DNA of 64,000 bases from an uncultured Clostridia bacterium (GTDB taxonomy: Bacteria; Bacillota; Clostridia; Christensenellales; UBA1242): the NCBI GenBank assembly GCA_947589025.1, contig CANQAY010000004.1:1-64000 (forward strand). The letters are read 5' to 3'. The position numbers and the translations under genes were made by a program. This document shows, one piece after another, positions 9,454-19,609 of this stretch (position 1 is the stretch's first letter; every line of letters starts with the position of its first letter). The notes below the pieces were generated by a model. The model saw only the letters and a list, made by a program, of their open reading frames with translations, was not told the origin of the DNA and ran no database searches.

Positions 9454-10102
9454 AACAAATTCATTTTTAGAATTATTTAATAAATGCAGTGAAGAATATA
9501 AAACTTTGGCATTCACGCATTCTTCTTTTGCGCACGAGCATAAGGTTGAAAGTAATGAGCGGGTAGAATTTTTGGGTGATAGTGTGCTTTCAACAATAGT
9601 TAGTGATTATCTGTTTAAGCATTGCAAACAAAATGAAGGTAAAATGAGCAAAATACGCGCCAGCTTTGTTTGCACGGAAAATTTAAGTGAAATTGCCAAA
9701 GAATTGGGCATTGAAAACAACATTAAATTTGGCCACAGTTTTAAAGATAAAGTTTCCAACGCCATTTTAGCGGACACGGTTGAAAGCATGATTGGCGTAA
9801 CCTATTTAACTTATGGCTTGCCATCAATTTCCACCGCCGTGCTGGATATGTTAAAAATTAAAGAAAAATTAAAATCTGGCGTGCATGAATTGGATTATAA
9901 ATCCGAGTTGCAAGAGCATTGCCAAAAGGAAAAACTTAAATTGGAGTATAAGGTGGAAAAATATCCGCTAGAAAATGGGCAGGAAAATTTTAGGGCATCC
10001 ACAATTATTAATGGCAAATTTATTGCCTACGGCAACGGCTCAACCAAGCGGGAAGCCGAGCAAAACGCCGCAAAACTTACGATTGATAAATTAAGAAGTT
10101 GA
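9440..10102 (+). CDS. rnc: Ribonuclease III
   Basis: ERVEFLGDSVLS signature, C-terminal dsRBD; TTG start with SD AAGGTGA; overlaps the plsX end. Confidence 0.94.
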   Translation: MKKFKTNSFLELFNKCSEEYKTLAFTHSSFAHEHKVESNERVEFLGDSVLSTIVSDYLFKHCKQNEGKMSKIRASFVCTENLSEIAKELGIENNIKFGHSFKDKVSNAILADTVESMIGVTYLTYGLPSISTAVLDMLKIKEKLKSGVHELDYKSELQEHCQKEKLKLEYKVEKYPLENGQENFRASTIINGKFIAYGNGSTKREAEQNAAKLTIDKLRS

Positions 10103-10146
10103 CAAATTTAGTTCAGTTTGATAATATATTTTTATAAGGAGAGATT

Positions 10147-10701
10147 ATGAACGACAACGAACAATTTAATTTAGTTTTGGGTGAAGGTGAAGTTATTTTA
10201 AAAACTTATCGCCCACATAAATTTAGGGCATATTTTGGGCAAATTCTTTTGTGGTTGTGCTTAATTTTAATTCTTGTGCCAATGTCTTTACTTTCTGGGG
10301 TTGATGAAATGGGGCAGTTAGATTGGTCAATTTTTTGGGGTGTTTTTGCCGGTTTTGTTGCGTTTTATGCTGTTTTTGCTGCAATTTCATTTATTTTGCT
10401 TGCATTGTGGTATAAAAAGACTATTTATGCAGTTACAAACAAGCGCATTTTAATACGCACTGGCAGAATTGGTGTTGACTATAAAAGTTTGGATTTTTCC
10501 ATGCTTGGTGCCATGACAGTTAATGTTTCTTGGGTGGATAAACTTTTGCATAAAAACACCGGCTTTATTGCGTTTGGCAGCATGTCAAGCCCGCTAACAA
10601 ATCAGGGTGGGGCAAAATTTAATTTTTCTTATATTGAAAAGCCATATGAAGTTTACAAAGAAGTTAAAGCAATTATAGATATTAACAAAAAAGAAAACTA
10701 A
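10147..10701 (+). CDS. Bacterial PH-domain (bPH2-like) membrane protein
   Basis: Two TM segments followed by YAVTNKRILIRTGRIGVDYKSLDFSMLG. Confidence 0.75.
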   Translation: MNDNEQFNLVLGEGEVILKTYRPHKFRAYFGQILLWLCLILILVPMSLLSGVDEMGQLDWSIFWGVFAGFVAFYAVFAAISFILLALWYKKTIYAVTNKRILIRTGRIGVDYKSLDFSMLGAMTVNVSWVDKLLHKNTGFIAFGSMSSPLTNQGGAKFNFSYIEKPYEVYKEVKAIIDINKKEN

Positions 10702-10759
10702 AAATGCTTGACAAATTAAAATTTTGGGTTATAATAGTAAAAAATTAAGGAGAATAATT

Positions 10760-10957
10760 ATGTTATTTAATCCGCCAATTGATGTGTTAGTTAAAGTTAC
10801 CGGTTGCCGTTATGCGGCTGCTGTTATTGTTGGCGCCCGCGCAAAAGATTTAATTAATAAAATTTCCGCTTCTTTAAACGGAAGTTCTAACCTTGCCATT
10901 GATTACGCTGCTGAAGAAGTTGCACGCGGTGAAGTTGTTGGGGTAAAATCTAAATAA
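10760..10957 (+). CDS. rpoZ: DNA-directed RNA polymerase omega subunit
   Basis: VKVTGCRYAAAVIVGARAKDLIN...AAEEVARGEV; SD AAGGAG; upstream of priA. Confidence 0.85.
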   Translation: MLFNPPIDVLVKVTGCRYAAAVIVGARAKDLINKISASLNGSSNLAIDYAAEEVARGEVVGVKSK

Positions 10958-10960
10958 TAA

Positions 10961-13138
10961 ATGTATGCGCAAGTTGTTGTAGATATACAAAACGATGCAG
11001 TGGATAGAGTGTTTGACTATGTTGCACTTACAAACACGCAAATTGGCATGAGGGTTTCCGTGCCTTTTGCAAACCGAACAATTTTGGGCTATGTGATAGG
11101 GCTTTCAAATGAAACAAATTTTGATAAAAACAAAATTAAACCCCTTAAAGCCAATTTAGAAATGGTGCCAAAATTAAAAAAAGAGGTGTTGGAGTTGTGC
11201 AAATTTATGTCAAATCACTTTTTTTTGCGTTTAAGTGATTGCATAAGGCTTGCGCTTCCATCTTGTGTGCGATTAGATAGTGAACATGCCCAACTTGATT
11301 ATAGTTTAAGTTTAATTTATGATGTTGAAACTGCAATAAATATAATAGGTAAACGAGCAAAAAGCCAGCTTTCCGCCGTGGCTTATTTAAACGACCATGG
11401 AGAAGAAAAATTTTCTAAAATGGTGGAACTTTTTGGGCGTTCCAGCTTAAATTCGCTTATAGAAAAGGGCATAGTTTCAAAAAATTCAACGAGGCGCATG
11501 CGCAAGCCTGAAGTTGAAAATGTTAAAATAAAAAAGAACATTTTAACCAAGGCACAACAAAATGCTGTTAATCAAATTATAAATGATAAAGGCGTTTTTT
11601 TGCTGCATGGGGTAACGGGCAGCGGCAAAACCGAAATTTATATGAATGTTATAGAAAACGCGCTAAACAATGGCAAAACAGCCATAATGTTAGTGCCAGA
11701 AATTTCACTTACTCCTCAAATGATGCAGCGCTTTAATTCGCGTTTTCCGGGTTTGGTGGCAGTTTTACATAGTGGACTTAGCGAGGGCGAGCGTTTTGAC
11801 GAATGGGAGCGCATTTTTTCGGGCGAGGCACGTGTGGTTTTGGGTGCACGCAGTGCCATTTTTGCGCCAGTTGAAAACGTTGGTGCCATAATTATTGACG
11901 AGGAGCACGATAGCTCATACGTAAGTGAAAATAATCCACGCTTTTTTACACATGATGTGGCGGAATTTAGGGCAAATTATAACGCATGCCCGCTTGTTTT
12001 AGGCAGTGCAACACCAAGTTTGGAAAGTTTTAAAAAGGCTAAAGACGGGCAATATAAATTAATTAGTTTAAAAGAACGCGTTAACAACCTTGAAATGCCA
12101 AAAATTGAAATTGTTGACATGCTTAATGAAGTGCTTGACGGCAACACATCGCCTTACAGCAAAAAATTAATTGCCAAGTTGGATGAGTGCATAAACAACA
12201 AAAAACAAGCCATTTTGTTTATTAATAGGCGCGGTTTTGCCTCGTTTGTTATGTGCCGTGATTGTGGCTACCGCGCAAAATGTGACGATTGCGAAGTAAG
12301 TTTAGTTTATCATAAAGAAGATAACCAATTAAAATGCCATTTTTGTGGCAAGCGCTATAGAATGCTTACAAACTGCCCAAATTGCAACAGCACAAATATA
12401 AAATATGGGGCCCTAGGCACCGAGCGTGTATGTAACGATTTGCAAAAAATGTTTCCTAATGTGCCAATTTTTAGGATGGATAACGACACAACTCGCGGCA
12501 AAAATGGGCATAAACATATTTTGGAGCAGTTTGCCGCAACAAGCCCAAGCATACTTGTTGGCACGCAAATGATAGCCAAAGGGCACGATTATCCGCTTGT
12601 TTCGTTTGTTGGCATTTTGGATGCAGACGTTAGCCTTTATAATAGCGATTTTAAATCTAACGAACGCACCTTTCAGCTTGTTACCCAAGTGGCGGGCAGG
12701 GCAGGCCGCGCAAATAACGATGGCTATGTTGTGCTTCAAACCTATGCACCAAAACATTATGTTTACCGCTTTGCTAGCAACTATGATTATAATAGCTTTT
12801 TTGAAAAAGAAATTAATTTAAGGCAAACAACCGGTTTTCCGCCTTTTAGCACAATTGTGCGCATTTTAATAAGCAGCGTAAGTGATAATAGGGCAATAGA
12901 AGTAACCAAAAAGTTGTACGATAACGCCCTAAAATTAAAAGATAAATACGGCAAGCAGATTTTGTTTATGCAAGCCATGCCAAGCCCAGTAAAACGCATC
13001 CAAACTAAATATCGATATCAAATTTTAACGCGATTTACCCCAAATGAAGATATTTTAAACGACTTATTTACAATAGCTGATGTAATAGAAAAGGATGTTT
13101 CAATTTTTGTTGAAATTAACCCCAATAATTTAAGATAA
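10961..13138 (+). CDS. priA: Primosomal protein N' (replication restart helicase)
   Basis: LLHGVTGSGKTEIYM, DEEHDSSY, zinc motifs CRDCGYRAKCDDC. Confidence 0.96.
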   Translation: MYAQVVVDIQNDAVDRVFDYVALTNTQIGMRVSVPFANRTILGYVIGLSNETNFDKNKIKPLKANLEMVPKLKKEVLELCKFMSNHFFLRLSDCIRLALPSCVRLDSEHAQLDYSLSLIYDVETAINIIGKRAKSQLSAVAYLNDHGEEKFSKMVELFGRSSLNSLIEKGIVSKNSTRRMRKPEVENVKIKKNILTKAQQNAVNQIINDKGVFLLHGVTGSGKTEIYMNVIENALNNGKTAIMLVPEISLTPQMMQRFNSRFPGLVAVLHSGLSEGERFDEWERIFSGEARVVLGARSAIFAPVENVGAIIIDEEHDSSYVSENNPRFFTHDVAEFRANYNACPLVLGSATPSLESFKKAKDGQYKLISLKERVNNLEMPKIEIVDMLNEVLDGNTSPYSKKLIAKLDECINNKKQAILFINRRGFASFVMCRDCGYRAKCDDCEVSLVYHKEDNQLKCHFCGKRYRMLTNCPNCNSTNIKYGALGTERVCNDLQKMFPNVPIFRMDNDTTRGKNGHKHILEQFAATSPSILVGTQMIAKGHDYPLVSFVGILDADVSLYNSDFKSNERTFQLVTQVAGRAGRANNDGYVVLQTYAPKHYVYRFASNYDYNSFFEKEINLRQTTGFPPFSTIVRILISSVSDNRAIEVTKKLYDNALKLKDKYGKQILFMQAMPSPVKRIQTKYRYQILTRFTPNEDILNDLFTIADVIEKDVSIFVEINPNNLR

Positions 13139-13159
13139 GTGGCACGCGGCCACTTTTTT
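13137..13159 (+). terminator. priA terminator
   Basis: AAGTGGC-acgcg-GCCACTTTTTT. Confidence 0.88.
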
Positions 13160-13222
13160 AATTTAATTTTATTGACAATACGCCTAAACTATGTTAAAAT
13201 TAAATAACTTTAAGGAGAAATT

Positions 13223-13681
13223 ATGGCAATAAGAGAAATTGTGCCTTACACAGATAAATTTATCAGAAAACAGAGCAAACCTGTTACTGTTTTTGACGAC
13301 AAACTTGCCGAACTTTTAGATGATATGTGGGAAACACTTCTATCCGTTAATGGTGCTGGGCTTAGTGCAGTGCAGGTGGGCATTTTAAAGCGCGTTTTTA
13401 TAATTAACATCAACAATATGCGCATAGAATTTGTTAACCCAACCATAATTAAAAAGAGTGGAGAACAAATTAAAGAAGAGGGCTGTTTAAGTGTTGCCGG
13501 CAAATATGATTATGTTAAGCGCCCACAATGCGTAACAGTGGTGGCTTTTGATAGATCTGGCAATAAATTTACACTTACTTGTGAAGATTGGACTGCCGTT
13601 TGCGTTTGCCACGAAAGTGATCATTTAGATGGCATTTTGTTTATAGATAAAATTTGTGAGCCGCCAAAGGGAAATAAATAA
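13223..13681 (+). CDS. def: Peptide deformylase
   Basis: GAGLSAVQVG, EEGCLS, HESDHLDG. Confidence 0.95.
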   Translation: MAIREIVPYTDKFIRKQSKPVTVFDDKLAELLDDMWETLLSVNGAGLSAVQVGILKRVFIININNMRIEFVNPTIIKKSGEQIKEEGCLSVAGKYDYVKRPQCVTVVAFDRSGNKFTLTCEDWTAVCVCHESDHLDGILFIDKICEPPKGNK

Positions 13682-14598
13682 TGAAAATTGTGTTTTTTGG
13701 TTCTAACGAATTTAGCACAGATATTTTAAAAGGCCTTATTGAAATGGGGCAGGAAGTGGTTGCCGTTGTTATGCAGCCAGATAAAGTGAATGCGCGCAAC
13801 AATAAGGTTGTTTTTTCGCCATTAAAAAAGTTTTGCCTAGAAAAAAACATAACACTTTTTCAATTTAACAAATTGAATTTAGAGGGTGAACAGCCCTTAA
13901 AAGAATTGAATGCAGATTTATTCATAACCGCAAGTTATGGGCAAATTATAAAACAAAATATTTTATCTATCCCCAAATTTGCAACCATAAATGTTCACAC
14001 AAGTTTGCTGCCTAGATATAGGGGCAGCGCGCCCGTGCAATATGCAATTTTAAATGGGGAAAGGGTTACTGGCGTAACCATTATGAAAACCGAATTGGGC
14101 CTTGACACGGGTGACATTTATTTGCAAAAACAAATATCCATTGAAGATGACGACACAACCAGCACGATGTTTAAAAAATTATCTAATTTAGGTGTGGTTT
14201 GTTTAAAAGAATTTTTTAATAATTTTGATTATTATATTAATCATCACACAAAGCAAAATGAAAGCCAAGCCAGCTATTTCCCTATGATAAAAAAAGAAGA
14301 TTATTTGCTTAAATTTAACAGTGAAAATTATAAAATTGTTAATAAAATACGCGCGCTTGAAAACTGTTATTTTATTTATAATGGGGCAAGATACAAAGTT
14401 ATTAAAGCCGCAAGTTGCAATTTAACCGGCAAAGAGGGGGAAATTGTTGCTTGCAACAGCAAATTGGGGCTAATTATAGCTTGCAAAAATGGTTCAGTTG
14501 AAGTTGTAACAATTCAGCCCGAGGGCAAACATCCAATGCCAGCCAAAGCCTATATGAACGCCAACAAATTTAAACTTGGTAGTTTTATAGAAAATTAA
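13681..14598 (+). CDS. fmt: Methionyl-tRNA formyltransferase
   Basis: FFGSNEFSTDILKGL, NVHTSLLPRYRGSAPVQYAILNGE. Confidence 0.96.
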   Translation: MKIVFFGSNEFSTDILKGLIEMGQEVVAVVMQPDKVNARNNKVVFSPLKKFCLEKNITLFQFNKLNLEGEQPLKELNADLFITASYGQIIKQNILSIPKFATINVHTSLLPRYRGSAPVQYAILNGERVTGVTIMKTELGLDTGDIYLQKQISIEDDDTTSTMFKKLSNLGVVCLKEFFNNFDYYINHHTKQNESQASYFPMIKKEDYLLKFNSENYKIVNKIRALENCYFIYNGARYKVIKAASCNLTGKEGEIVACNSKLGLIIACKNGSVEVVTIQPEGKHPMPAKAYMNANKFKLGSFIEN

Positions 14599-14638
14599 AT
14601 ACAAATGTCATGGCAAAAGATTTTTAAAGTAAAATCTC

Positions 14639-15694
14639 ATGGCAATTTTAAATACAATGCAAATTTTAAGTGATTTTAGTTTAGATGAATTAAAAAAAGA
14701 GTTGGCAGATTTACCATCATTTCGTGCCAAGCAAGTTTTTGATGCAATAATGCAGGCTAAAGATTTTAATGAATTAAAACTACCTAAAAAAGACATTGAA
14801 ACATTAAAACAAAATTACATTTTAAAGCCGGTGGAGATTTTTAAAACATTAATTAGTAAGGACGGCACAAAAAAATATTTGCTTAAATTAAACGATAATA
14901 ATATTGTGGAATGCGTTTATTTAAAGCAAAATTATGGCAACACAATTTGCATGTCCACACAGGTTGGCTGCAAAATGGGGTGCAAATTTTGTGCGTCCAC
15001 GCTAAATGGCTGCGTTAGAAATTTGTCGGCCGGGGAAATGCTATCCACCATAGCGGTTGTTAGTGCGGATAACGGCAAATGCACCGAGCGTAATTTTACC
15101 AACATTGTGCTTATGGGCAGCGGTGAGCCGTTTGATAATTTCGATAATGTTGTTAAATGGCTTAAACTTATAACGGACAAAAACGGCTTTAATGTAAGCG
15201 AGCGCAACATTTCGCTTTCCACTTGCGGTTTGGTGGATAAAATTTACGATTTTGCCAAACTAAAATTTAACATAACGCTATGCTTATCCCTTCACGCCAC
15301 AACGGACGAAACCCGCAAAACAATTATGCCAATTGCCAACCGTTACACAATTAAGGAGACCATTGATGCGCTAAAATTTTATGTTGGTGAAAATAATAGG
15401 CGTGTGGTGTTTGAATATTGCCTAATTAAGGATGTTAACAACAGCGAGGGGGATATTTTGCGCCTAAAAGAACTAACTAAGGGGCTAAATTGCCATGTTA
15501 ATGTAATTTGCCTTAACCCAAACGGCGGGCCGCTAAAAGCCACCACCAAAACTGAGGCTCAAGCATTTGTTAAGGCGCTAAATATCAACGGCGTTAGCGC
15601 CACATTAAGGCGCAGCCAGGGTAGCGACATTGAAGGTGCTTGCGGCATGCTAAGGGCAAAAACGCTTAAACAATTAAAAAAGTTGACAAATTGA
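14639..15694 (+). CDS. rlmN: 23S rRNA (adenine(2503)-C(2))-methyltransferase RlmN
   Basis: CMSTQVGCKMGCKFCAST radical SAM motif, SLHATTDETR, RRSQGSDIEGACGML. Confidence 0.96.
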   Translation: MAILNTMQILSDFSLDELKKELADLPSFRAKQVFDAIMQAKDFNELKLPKKDIETLKQNYILKPVEIFKTLISKDGTKKYLLKLNDNNIVECVYLKQNYGNTICMSTQVGCKMGCKFCASTLNGCVRNLSAGEMLSTIAVVSADNGKCTERNFTNIVLMGSGEPFDNFDNVVKWLKLITDKNGFNVSERNISLSTCGLVDKIYDFAKLKFNITLCLSLHATTDETRKTIMPIANRYTIKETIDALKFYVGENNRRVVFEYCLIKDVNNSEGDILRLKELTKGLNCHVNVICLNPNGGPLKATTKTEAQAFVKALNINGVSATLRRSQGSDIEGACGMLRAKTLKQLKKLTN

Positions 15695-15711
15695 ATACGA
15701 TTTGATAAATT
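15683..15711 (+). promoter_or_regulatory. Promoter, predicted leaderless
   Basis: TTGACA(15683-15688, inside rlmN)-17-TAAATT(15706-15711), 6 nt, ATG 15718. Confidence 0.75.
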
Positions 15712-15717
15712 ATTAAT

Positions 15718-16464
15718 ATGAAAGATATTCAAAATGAAAATTTAAAAACAATACAATTGCATTTTACTGGTGCTAAAAATTTAGAAAGTATAATGCAAGA
15801 TGGCCTTTTGCCCAAAATTGGTGGCAATGCTAATCAATTGGAAGAAACTCCAAAAGTATTTTTTAGCGTTGGTTTAGATTCTTTATATTTATATGATAAT
15901 TGGATTAAGTGGTTCATTTATCGTACTCAAAAAAGGCGATATTCCGAGCATTGCGAAAATAAGTATGACACTGAAAATAATTATTATGAATATCAAAAGT
16001 TGGCTAATGAAAAGTTTTGTTCAGATCTTGTTTCTGGTGCACTTTTTATAGAAGAAAATAGACTGCAAGCTTATGAAAAATTTTATGAATTAGCAAAGAG
16101 CAATATATTTTTAAAACTTAGTTTGGTTGATGGTGTTGATTATGACAACAATGATAGTGATGAAATAAAGGCTAGAGATTTATCAAGCAAATCAAAATTA
16201 ACACAAACAATGTTTAAAACAATGTATGGCAAAGGGTTAACATCAAGCAAAAAGTTTCCTTATCGTATGGAAAGATGGAATATGCATACAAAATCTGAGC
16301 ATGGCATTGATCCAAGCAAGATTGAACAATTGTCAATAAATGGGAAAACTGATATGCTGTCTATTCTGTTTTATTTATATGAAAAATCAAACAATAAAAA
16401 TTTTGATTTTTTAAATGAATTTATAAAATATGCTAAACAAAAAGAAAATATATTGCAAACATAA
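15718..16464 (+). CDS. Hypothetical protein; N-terminus reminiscent of KptA/ART-type folds
   Basis: IQLHFTGAKNLESIMQDGLLPKIGGN...ETPKVFFSVGL; family assignment uncertain. Confidence 0.7.
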   Translation: MKDIQNENLKTIQLHFTGAKNLESIMQDGLLPKIGGNANQLEETPKVFFSVGLDSLYLYDNWIKWFIYRTQKRRYSEHCENKYDTENNYYEYQKLANEKFCSDLVSGALFIEENRLQAYEKFYELAKSNIFLKLSLVDGVDYDNNDSDEIKARDLSSKSKLTQTMFKTMYGKGLTSSKKFPYRMERWNMHTKSEHGIDPSKIEQLSINGKTDMLSILFYLYEKSNNKNFDFLNEFIKYAKQKENILQT

Positions 16465-16552
16465 ATTTTAAAATAAATATTTAATAAAAGCCTAATTTTA
16501 TTTTATATTTATTTTTTTTATGTTATAATATATTAATAAAAATAGGAGAGTT

Positions 16553-17212
16553 ATGAAAAAGATTGTGGTTGCTGCATCCAGTTTGCCCGCTGGGCGAAAT
16601 ATGTCCAGTCAAATAGAGTATATTCAACGTGTTGGAACTTATGGTGCGGATATGTATCACCTTGACGTTATGGATGGCGAATTTACGCGCTATAAAACAA
16701 TTGACTATACTTATATTGAACAGTTGAGGGAGCGCTCTCCGCTTATTTTTGACGCGCATTTAATGGTTAAAAATGTGGAAAAATCCATTAAACAATATAT
16801 TAAAGCGGGGGCGGACATTATAACCGTGCATTATGAGGTGTTTTTGGATGCCGAAAGTTTAATTAAAGTGCTTAAAAAAATTAAGCGGGCAGGCAAAATG
16901 GCAGGCCTTGCCGTTGATATTGACACCGATGTTAAGGTGGTGGACCAATTTTTAAAATATTTGGATATGGTAACCATCCTTTGCGTAAAGGTTGGCAAGG
17001 GCGGGCAGCAGTTTAACGAGACAAGCCTTAAAAAAATTAAATACGTGCGTTCACTAAATCATGATATATTAATTGAAGCTGACGGCGGCATAAACCCAAC
17101 AACCGGTGCGCAATGCGTTAGGGCGGGGGCAGATGTTTTAGTTAGCGGTGCTTATATCTATAATAATGATACCTATGAGGCAATTCAACAACTTAAGGGA
17201 AAAACTAATTAA
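16553..17212 (+). CDS. rpe: Ribulose-phosphate 3-epimerase family protein
   Basis: HLDVMDGEFT, DAHLMVKN, DGGINPTT. Confidence 0.93.
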   Translation: MKKIVVAASSLPAGRNMSSQIEYIQRVGTYGADMYHLDVMDGEFTRYKTIDYTYIEQLRERSPLIFDAHLMVKNVEKSIKQYIKAGADIITVHYEVFLDAESLIKVLKKIKRAGKMAGLAVDIDTDVKVVDQFLKYLDMVTILCVKVGKGGQQFNETSLKKIKYVRSLNHDILIEADGGINPTTGAQCVRAGADVLVSGAYIYNNDTYEAIQQLKGKTN

Positions 17213-17904
17213 TGGACGAAAGATATTTTTTTGAAAATTTAAATGAAAATGTTGTGTCCTTTTTGGGGCAGGAGGCCAACCACATTGCCAAAGTTAGACG
17301 CAAGCGCGTGGGGGATGAAATTATTGGTTTTAATGGCGATGGTTATGACTATAAACTTAAAATTAACTCAATTTTAAAAAACGAAGTTAAAGCAAATGTA
17401 ATTTCAAAGCAAAAAAATAGGGCATTTAATCAGCAAAAAATTGTGGTTTATTTGGCAATGCTTAAAAATGAGGCAATGCAAACGGCAATTGACAATTTGG
17501 CGGAACTTAACATTAGTGAAGTTAAACTTTTTAAGGCGGATTTTTCCGTTGCCACAGTGGATAGTAAAAAGTTGGAAAAATTAACCGCAATTTCCACCCA
17601 AGCCAGCAAACAGTGTGAGCGGGCGGACGTTATGAAAATAACCATAATAGATAAATCTCAAATTAAACAAGATATTTTGCAGTTTAACAACGCATTTTTT
17701 GCATATGAAAATTCAACTAAGCCTATTTCAAAATTTAATGGCAGTTTTGCATTAATAATTGGGCCGGAAGGCGGTTTTTCGGCGGAAGAGGTTAAATATT
17801 TTAACTCTTTTTCAAAAGAAATTAGCCTTGGCACAACCATTTTGCGTGCCGAAGTGGCAGTTGTTGCCGGAGTAAGCAGCCTAAAGGCGGTAAGCCTATG
17901 TTAG
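17212..17904 (+). CDS. rsmE: 16S rRNA (uracil(1498)-N(3))-methyltransferase
   Basis: LIIGPEGGFSAEEV, SLGTTILRAEVAVVAG. Confidence 0.95.
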   Translation: MDERYFFENLNENVVSFLGQEANHIAKVRRKRVGDEIIGFNGDGYDYKLKINSILKNEVKANVISKQKNRAFNQQKIVVYLAMLKNEAMQTAIDNLAELNISEVKLFKADFSVATVDSKKLEKLTAISTQASKQCERADVMKITIIDKSQIKQDILQFNNAFFAYENSTKPISKFNGSFALIIGPEGGFSAEEVKYFNSFSKEISLGTTILRAEVAVVAGVSSLKAVSLC

Positions 17905-19142
17905 CAAGCGTGGTAACCCTTGGTTGCAAGGTCAATGAATATGAAAGTCAATCCATTTTAAATCAGTTAAAGCAGGCGGGCTATGATATTTGCGAGGGGC
18001 TTGTTAAAGCGGATGTTTATGTTGTTAACACCTGCGCGGTAACCAACATGGCGGAGCATAAATCCCGCCAAATGCTAAGCCGCATTTTAAAACTTAACCC
18101 AAACGCCAAAATTTTTGTGTGCGGTTGCGCAGTTCAAAACAATCCCTCCCAATTTTTAAAAAATGCTAATGTTTTTGCACTTGTTGGCAACGCGGGGAAA
18201 GAGGATATTGTAAAATTTATTAATAAACAAAACAAAGTTTTGCCCGATTTAATTCATGATAAATACACCTCAACTGCCCGCCCAATAAAAACCCGCACTA
18301 GGCAATACATAAAAATTCAGGACGGGTGTGATTACTTTTGCACCTATTGTTTAATACCATATGTGCGGGGCAGGAGCCGTAGCCGTAATATGGCAGATAT
18401 TATTGATGAAGTCAAGCACACCAATGCAAAGGAAATTGTGCTAACCGGCATAAATATGACGGATTACAAGCAAAATAACAAACCTGCCCTAAAAAAACTT
18501 ATTAAAGAGGTGGACAAACTAAATGTAAGGTTTAGAATTTCATCCATAGAGTGCATGGCACTTGATGATGAAATGATAAAAATATTAAAATCTTCAAAAA
18601 ACTTTTGCCCACATTTTCACATAAGCCTTCAATCTGCTTGCAATGAAACATTAAAGCGCATGAACAGGCATTACACAATAGAAACATTTATGCAAATTGT
18701 GCAAAACATTAAAAACAATTTTTCAAATGCAACAATTTCAACTGACATTATTGTGGGTTTTGTGGGTGAAACCGAAAAAGAATTTAAAACCACAGTTTCA
18801 AATTTAAAGAAAATTGGGTTTAGTTTTATGCACATTTTCCCATACAGTGAGCGTGCAGGCACAGTTGCCAGCAAAATGGAAAGCAAAATTGATAAAGCCA
18901 CAAAAAAAATTAGGGAAGATAAACTTGTTAAACTAAACCAGCAATTAAAAACCAAATTTTATAATAACAACAAAAACACCACACACACAGTTCTGGTGGA
19001 ACTTTATGAAAATGGTTATTCTTGCGGTTACACTGAAAATTATGTTTACACTTACATTAAAGGCAAACTAAAAAATAACGAAATTGTTAACATTAAATTA
19101 ACAAAGCCATATAAAGAGGGCATGATTGGAGAAATTTGCTAA
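17898..19142 (+). CDS. mtaB: tRNA (N6-L-threonylcarbamoyladenosine(37)-C(2))-methylthiotransferase MtaB
   Basis: TLGCKVNEYES, CDYFCTYCLIPYVRGRSRSR. Confidence 0.94.
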   Translation: MLASVVTLGCKVNEYESQSILNQLKQAGYDICEGLVKADVYVVNTCAVTNMAEHKSRQMLSRILKLNPNAKIFVCGCAVQNNPSQFLKNANVFALVGNAGKEDIVKFINKQNKVLPDLIHDKYTSTARPIKTRTRQYIKIQDGCDYFCTYCLIPYVRGRSRSRNMADIIDEVKHTNAKEIVLTGINMTDYKQNNKPALKKLIKEVDKLNVRFRISSIECMALDDEMIKILKSSKNFCPHFHISLQSACNETLKRMNRHYTIETFMQIVQNIKNNFSNATISTDIIVGFVGETEKEFKTTVSNLKKIGFSFMHIFPYSERAGTVASKMESKIDKATKKIREDKLVKLNQQLKTKFYNNNKNTTHTVLVELYENGYSCGYTENYVYTYIKGKLKNNEIVNIKLTKPYKEGMIGEIC

Positions 19143-19192
19143 AATCCTTTTACTTAAATTAAAATTTTGATATAATAAAAGAGAGGTGAATT

Positions 19193-19528
19193 ATGGAAGA
19201 TTGCGTATTTTGTAAAATTATTAAAGGGGAACTTTCCAGCACTAAATTATATGAAGATAAAGATTTTATAATTATTAAAGATATTAACCCAACCGCAAAA
19301 GTGCACTTGTTAGCTATACCTAAAAATCACGTGCCTTACATAGACATGATGACGGAAGAAGGTGCTTCTTATTTGGGCAAAATTATGCTAAAAATTTCCA
19401 AAATGCAAGAAAAACTGGGCATAACTGACGGCTATCGTTTGGTAATAAATCAGGGTGAAAACGCTGGGCAAACAGTAAATCACGTTCATATCCACATCCT
19501 AGGCGGCGAAAAACTAAAAGAAATGTAA
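19193..19528 (+). CDS. HIT family protein
   Basis: CVFCKIIKGE, HVHIHILGG. Confidence 0.95.
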   Translation: MEDCVFCKIIKGELSSTKLYEDKDFIIIKDINPTAKVHLLAIPKNHVPYIDMMTEEGASYLGKIMLKISKMQEKLGITDGYRLVINQGENAGQTVNHVHIHILGGEKLKEM

Positions 19529-19540
19529 AAATTTTTAAAA

Positions 19541-19566
19541 AGTGGTTGACAATATCACTTTTTTTG
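19541..19566 (+). terminator. Terminator containing the rpsU promoter -35
   Basis: AGTG-gttgacaatat-CACTTTTTTT. Confidence 0.75.
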
Positions 19567-19574
19567 TGTATAAT
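19546..19574 (+). promoter_or_regulatory. Promoter for rpsU
   Basis: TTGACA(19546-19551)-17-TATAAT(19569-19574). Confidence 0.85.
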
Positions 19575-19609
19575 ATAAAAGAATTTCAAATAAAAGTGGG
19601 TGAATAAAG

